From contig CALFXN010000402.1 in the NCBI GenBank assembly GCA_937957815.1, positions 1 to 6,399 of the forward strand: a DNA stretch of 6,399 nt, in the 5' to 3' direction. A program made the position numbers and the translations under genes. The DNA is from an uncultured Synergistales bacterium (GTDB taxonomy: Bacteria; Synergistota; Synergistia; Synergistales; Aminobacteriaceae). Below, in pieces: positions 5,676-6,399 of this stretch. Numbering within the stretch: position 1 is the stretch's first letter; each line of letters begins with the position of its first letter. A model generated the notes under the pieces. That model ran no database searches. It was not told the origin of the DNA and was given only the letters and a program-made list of their open reading frames with translations.

Positions 5676-6399
5676 TTATTGCGGTCTGATCTTTTTGAAG
5701 AAGACGCTCTTTCCATCCCGAACCATCAGCACGACCGCGTCCTTGTCGAGCGGATTGTGCGTCTTCGGATCCATCGTCAGCGTCGCGTGATGCAGTTTCA
5801 GTTCCTTCGTCGCCTCGAGCGCGTCGCGGATCGCCTTCGGCTCCGCGGCTCCGGCGCGCGCGATCGCGTCGGCGAGCCAGTAGAGGCTGTCGTACGCGAG
5901 GACGGCGATCGCGAATTCCTGGCAGTCGTCGTTGTACTTCGCCTTGTAGGCATCGAAGAAAGACTTCATCGCCGGATCCTGCCGCGCGAGATGATACATC
6001 CAGTACGATCCGTCGAGCGCCTTGCCCGCGATCTCGACCATGAACTCGCCGTACCCGTCGCCGCCGACGTAGATGATATCCTTCATGCCGAGTTCACTCG
6101 CCTGCTTGATCGGCAACGCGAGATCCTTGCCGATGTTCGGAAGCACGAGGATCTCGGCGTCGCTCGCCTTGATCTGCGTGAGCTGCGCGCGAAAATCCAT
6201 ATCCTGGCCGCCGCGGAATCCGTAGTCGGCGACGACTGCGCCGCCGTACTCCGTGAAGCTCTTCGTAAAGTATTCGCGAAGGCCCTGCGAATAATCGCTG
6301 CCGACGTCGTAGAGAATCGCGGCCCTTTTCTTCCCGAGCTCCTTCGCCGCGAAGTACCCGATCAGACGGCCCTGGTACGGATCGATGAAGCAGATCCGG
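5676..6399 (-). CDS. Periplasmic branched-chain amino acid-type substrate-binding protein (LivJ/LivK-like), C-terminal part
   Basis: The frame is open to the window edge, so the start and the signal peptide or lipobox lie outside. The ATG at 6200 is internal. About 240 residues are visible of an expected ~370-390. The first part, reading upstream of 6200, contains family landmarks of the type I periplasmic-binding fold (Peripla_BP_6): 'FIDPYQGRLIGYFAAKELGK', 'AAILYDVGSDYSQGLREYF', 'GGAVVADYGF' and 'MDFRAQLTQIKASDAEILVL'. Then come 'DIIYVGGDGYGEF', 'FAIAVLAYDSLYWLADAI' and a C-terminal 'DAVVLMVRDGKSVFFKKI'. It should capture the ligand in the periplasm and deliver it to LivH/LivM encoded just downstream. 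Ligand-contacting residues near the N-terminus are not visible, so leucine/isoleucine/valine specificity cannot be confirmed. The gene is followed by the intergenic promoter/hairpin region and then by livHMGF. Confidence 0.93.
   Translation of the reverse strand, partial: RICFIDPYQGRLIGYFAAKELGKKRAAILYDVGSDYSQGLREYFTKSFTEYGGAVVADYGFRGGQDMDFRAQLTQIKASDAEILVLPNIGKDLALPIKQASELGMKDIIYVGGDGYGEFMVEIAGKALDGSYWMYHLARQDPAMKSFFDAYKAKYNDDCQEFAIAVLAYDSLYWLADAIARAGAAEPKAIRDALEATKELKLHHATLTMDPKTHNPLDKDAVVLMVRDGKSVFFKKIRPQ

Noticed and set aside
5411..5716. In-frame N-terminal extension of livH of about 100 residues, or a leader peptide within it
   Set aside because: The extension overlaps the 3' end of the binding-protein gene and crosses the hairpin. 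It lacks Liv homology, shows no run of Leu/Ile/Val codons expected of an attenuation leader peptide, and has no ribosome-binding site at its ATGs.
6198..6200. ATG at 6200 (minus strand) as the start of the binding-protein gene
   Set aside because: Translation upstream in the same frame gives clear Peripla_BP_6 sequence up to the window edge, so the Met is internal.

Overview
This window looks like chromosomal DNA from a GC-rich, diderm (Gram-negative-type) bacterium. The evidence is an outer-membrane CsgG-type protein, a signal-peptide-bearing envelope protein, and a complete set of branched-chain amino acid (Liv/HAAT) ABC transporter genes. The mix of CsgG/FlgT-like envelope proteins with an amino acid uptake operon would fit an amino-acid-fermenting diderm such as Synergistota, or a deltaproteobacterial lineage. 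That placement is only an impression. No rRNA, tRNA, mobile element or CRISPR array was seen.

The window holds two convergent gene blocks. The plus-strand block (1-2088) has three closely spaced genes. The first is the 3' end of a CsgG-like gene with an extra C-terminal domain that resembles the FlgT C-terminal domain. The second encodes a 281-residue exported protein with a CsgG/TolB-N-like fold, a Gly/Ser/Pro linker and an unassigned C-terminal domain. The third encodes a small cytoplasmic GGDEF protein with a coiled-coil N-terminus. Its active-site motif is degenerate (DGDSF) but its RxxD inhibitory site is intact, so it may bind c-di-GMP rather than make it. The spacing, and a Shine-Dalgarno that overlaps the upstream stop codon, indicate co-transcription. 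The group may be an uncharacterised envelope or secretion module with c-di-GMP input.

The blocks meet at a textbook bidirectional terminator (2087-2131, 15-bp perfect stem) between the GGDEF gene and livF.

The minus-strand block (6399 down to 2145) reads, in transcription order: the C-terminal two thirds of a periplasmic substrate-binding protein (LivJ/LivK type, start outside the window), livH, livM, livG and livF. The last four genes overlap or abut (1-nt gap or a short start-dependent gap, TGATG, ATGA), as is typical of translational coupling. The binding protein gene is set apart by a 265-nt intergenic region. That region carries a candidate extended -10 promoter, a 13-bp hairpin with a short U-rich tail (terminator or attenuator), a tandem 8-bp repeat with a 10-nt period, and a strong Shine-Dalgarno that points to a TTG start for livH. 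Together the five proteins form one importer: the binding protein captures the ligand in the periplasm, LivH/LivM form the channel and LivG/LivF hydrolyse ATP.
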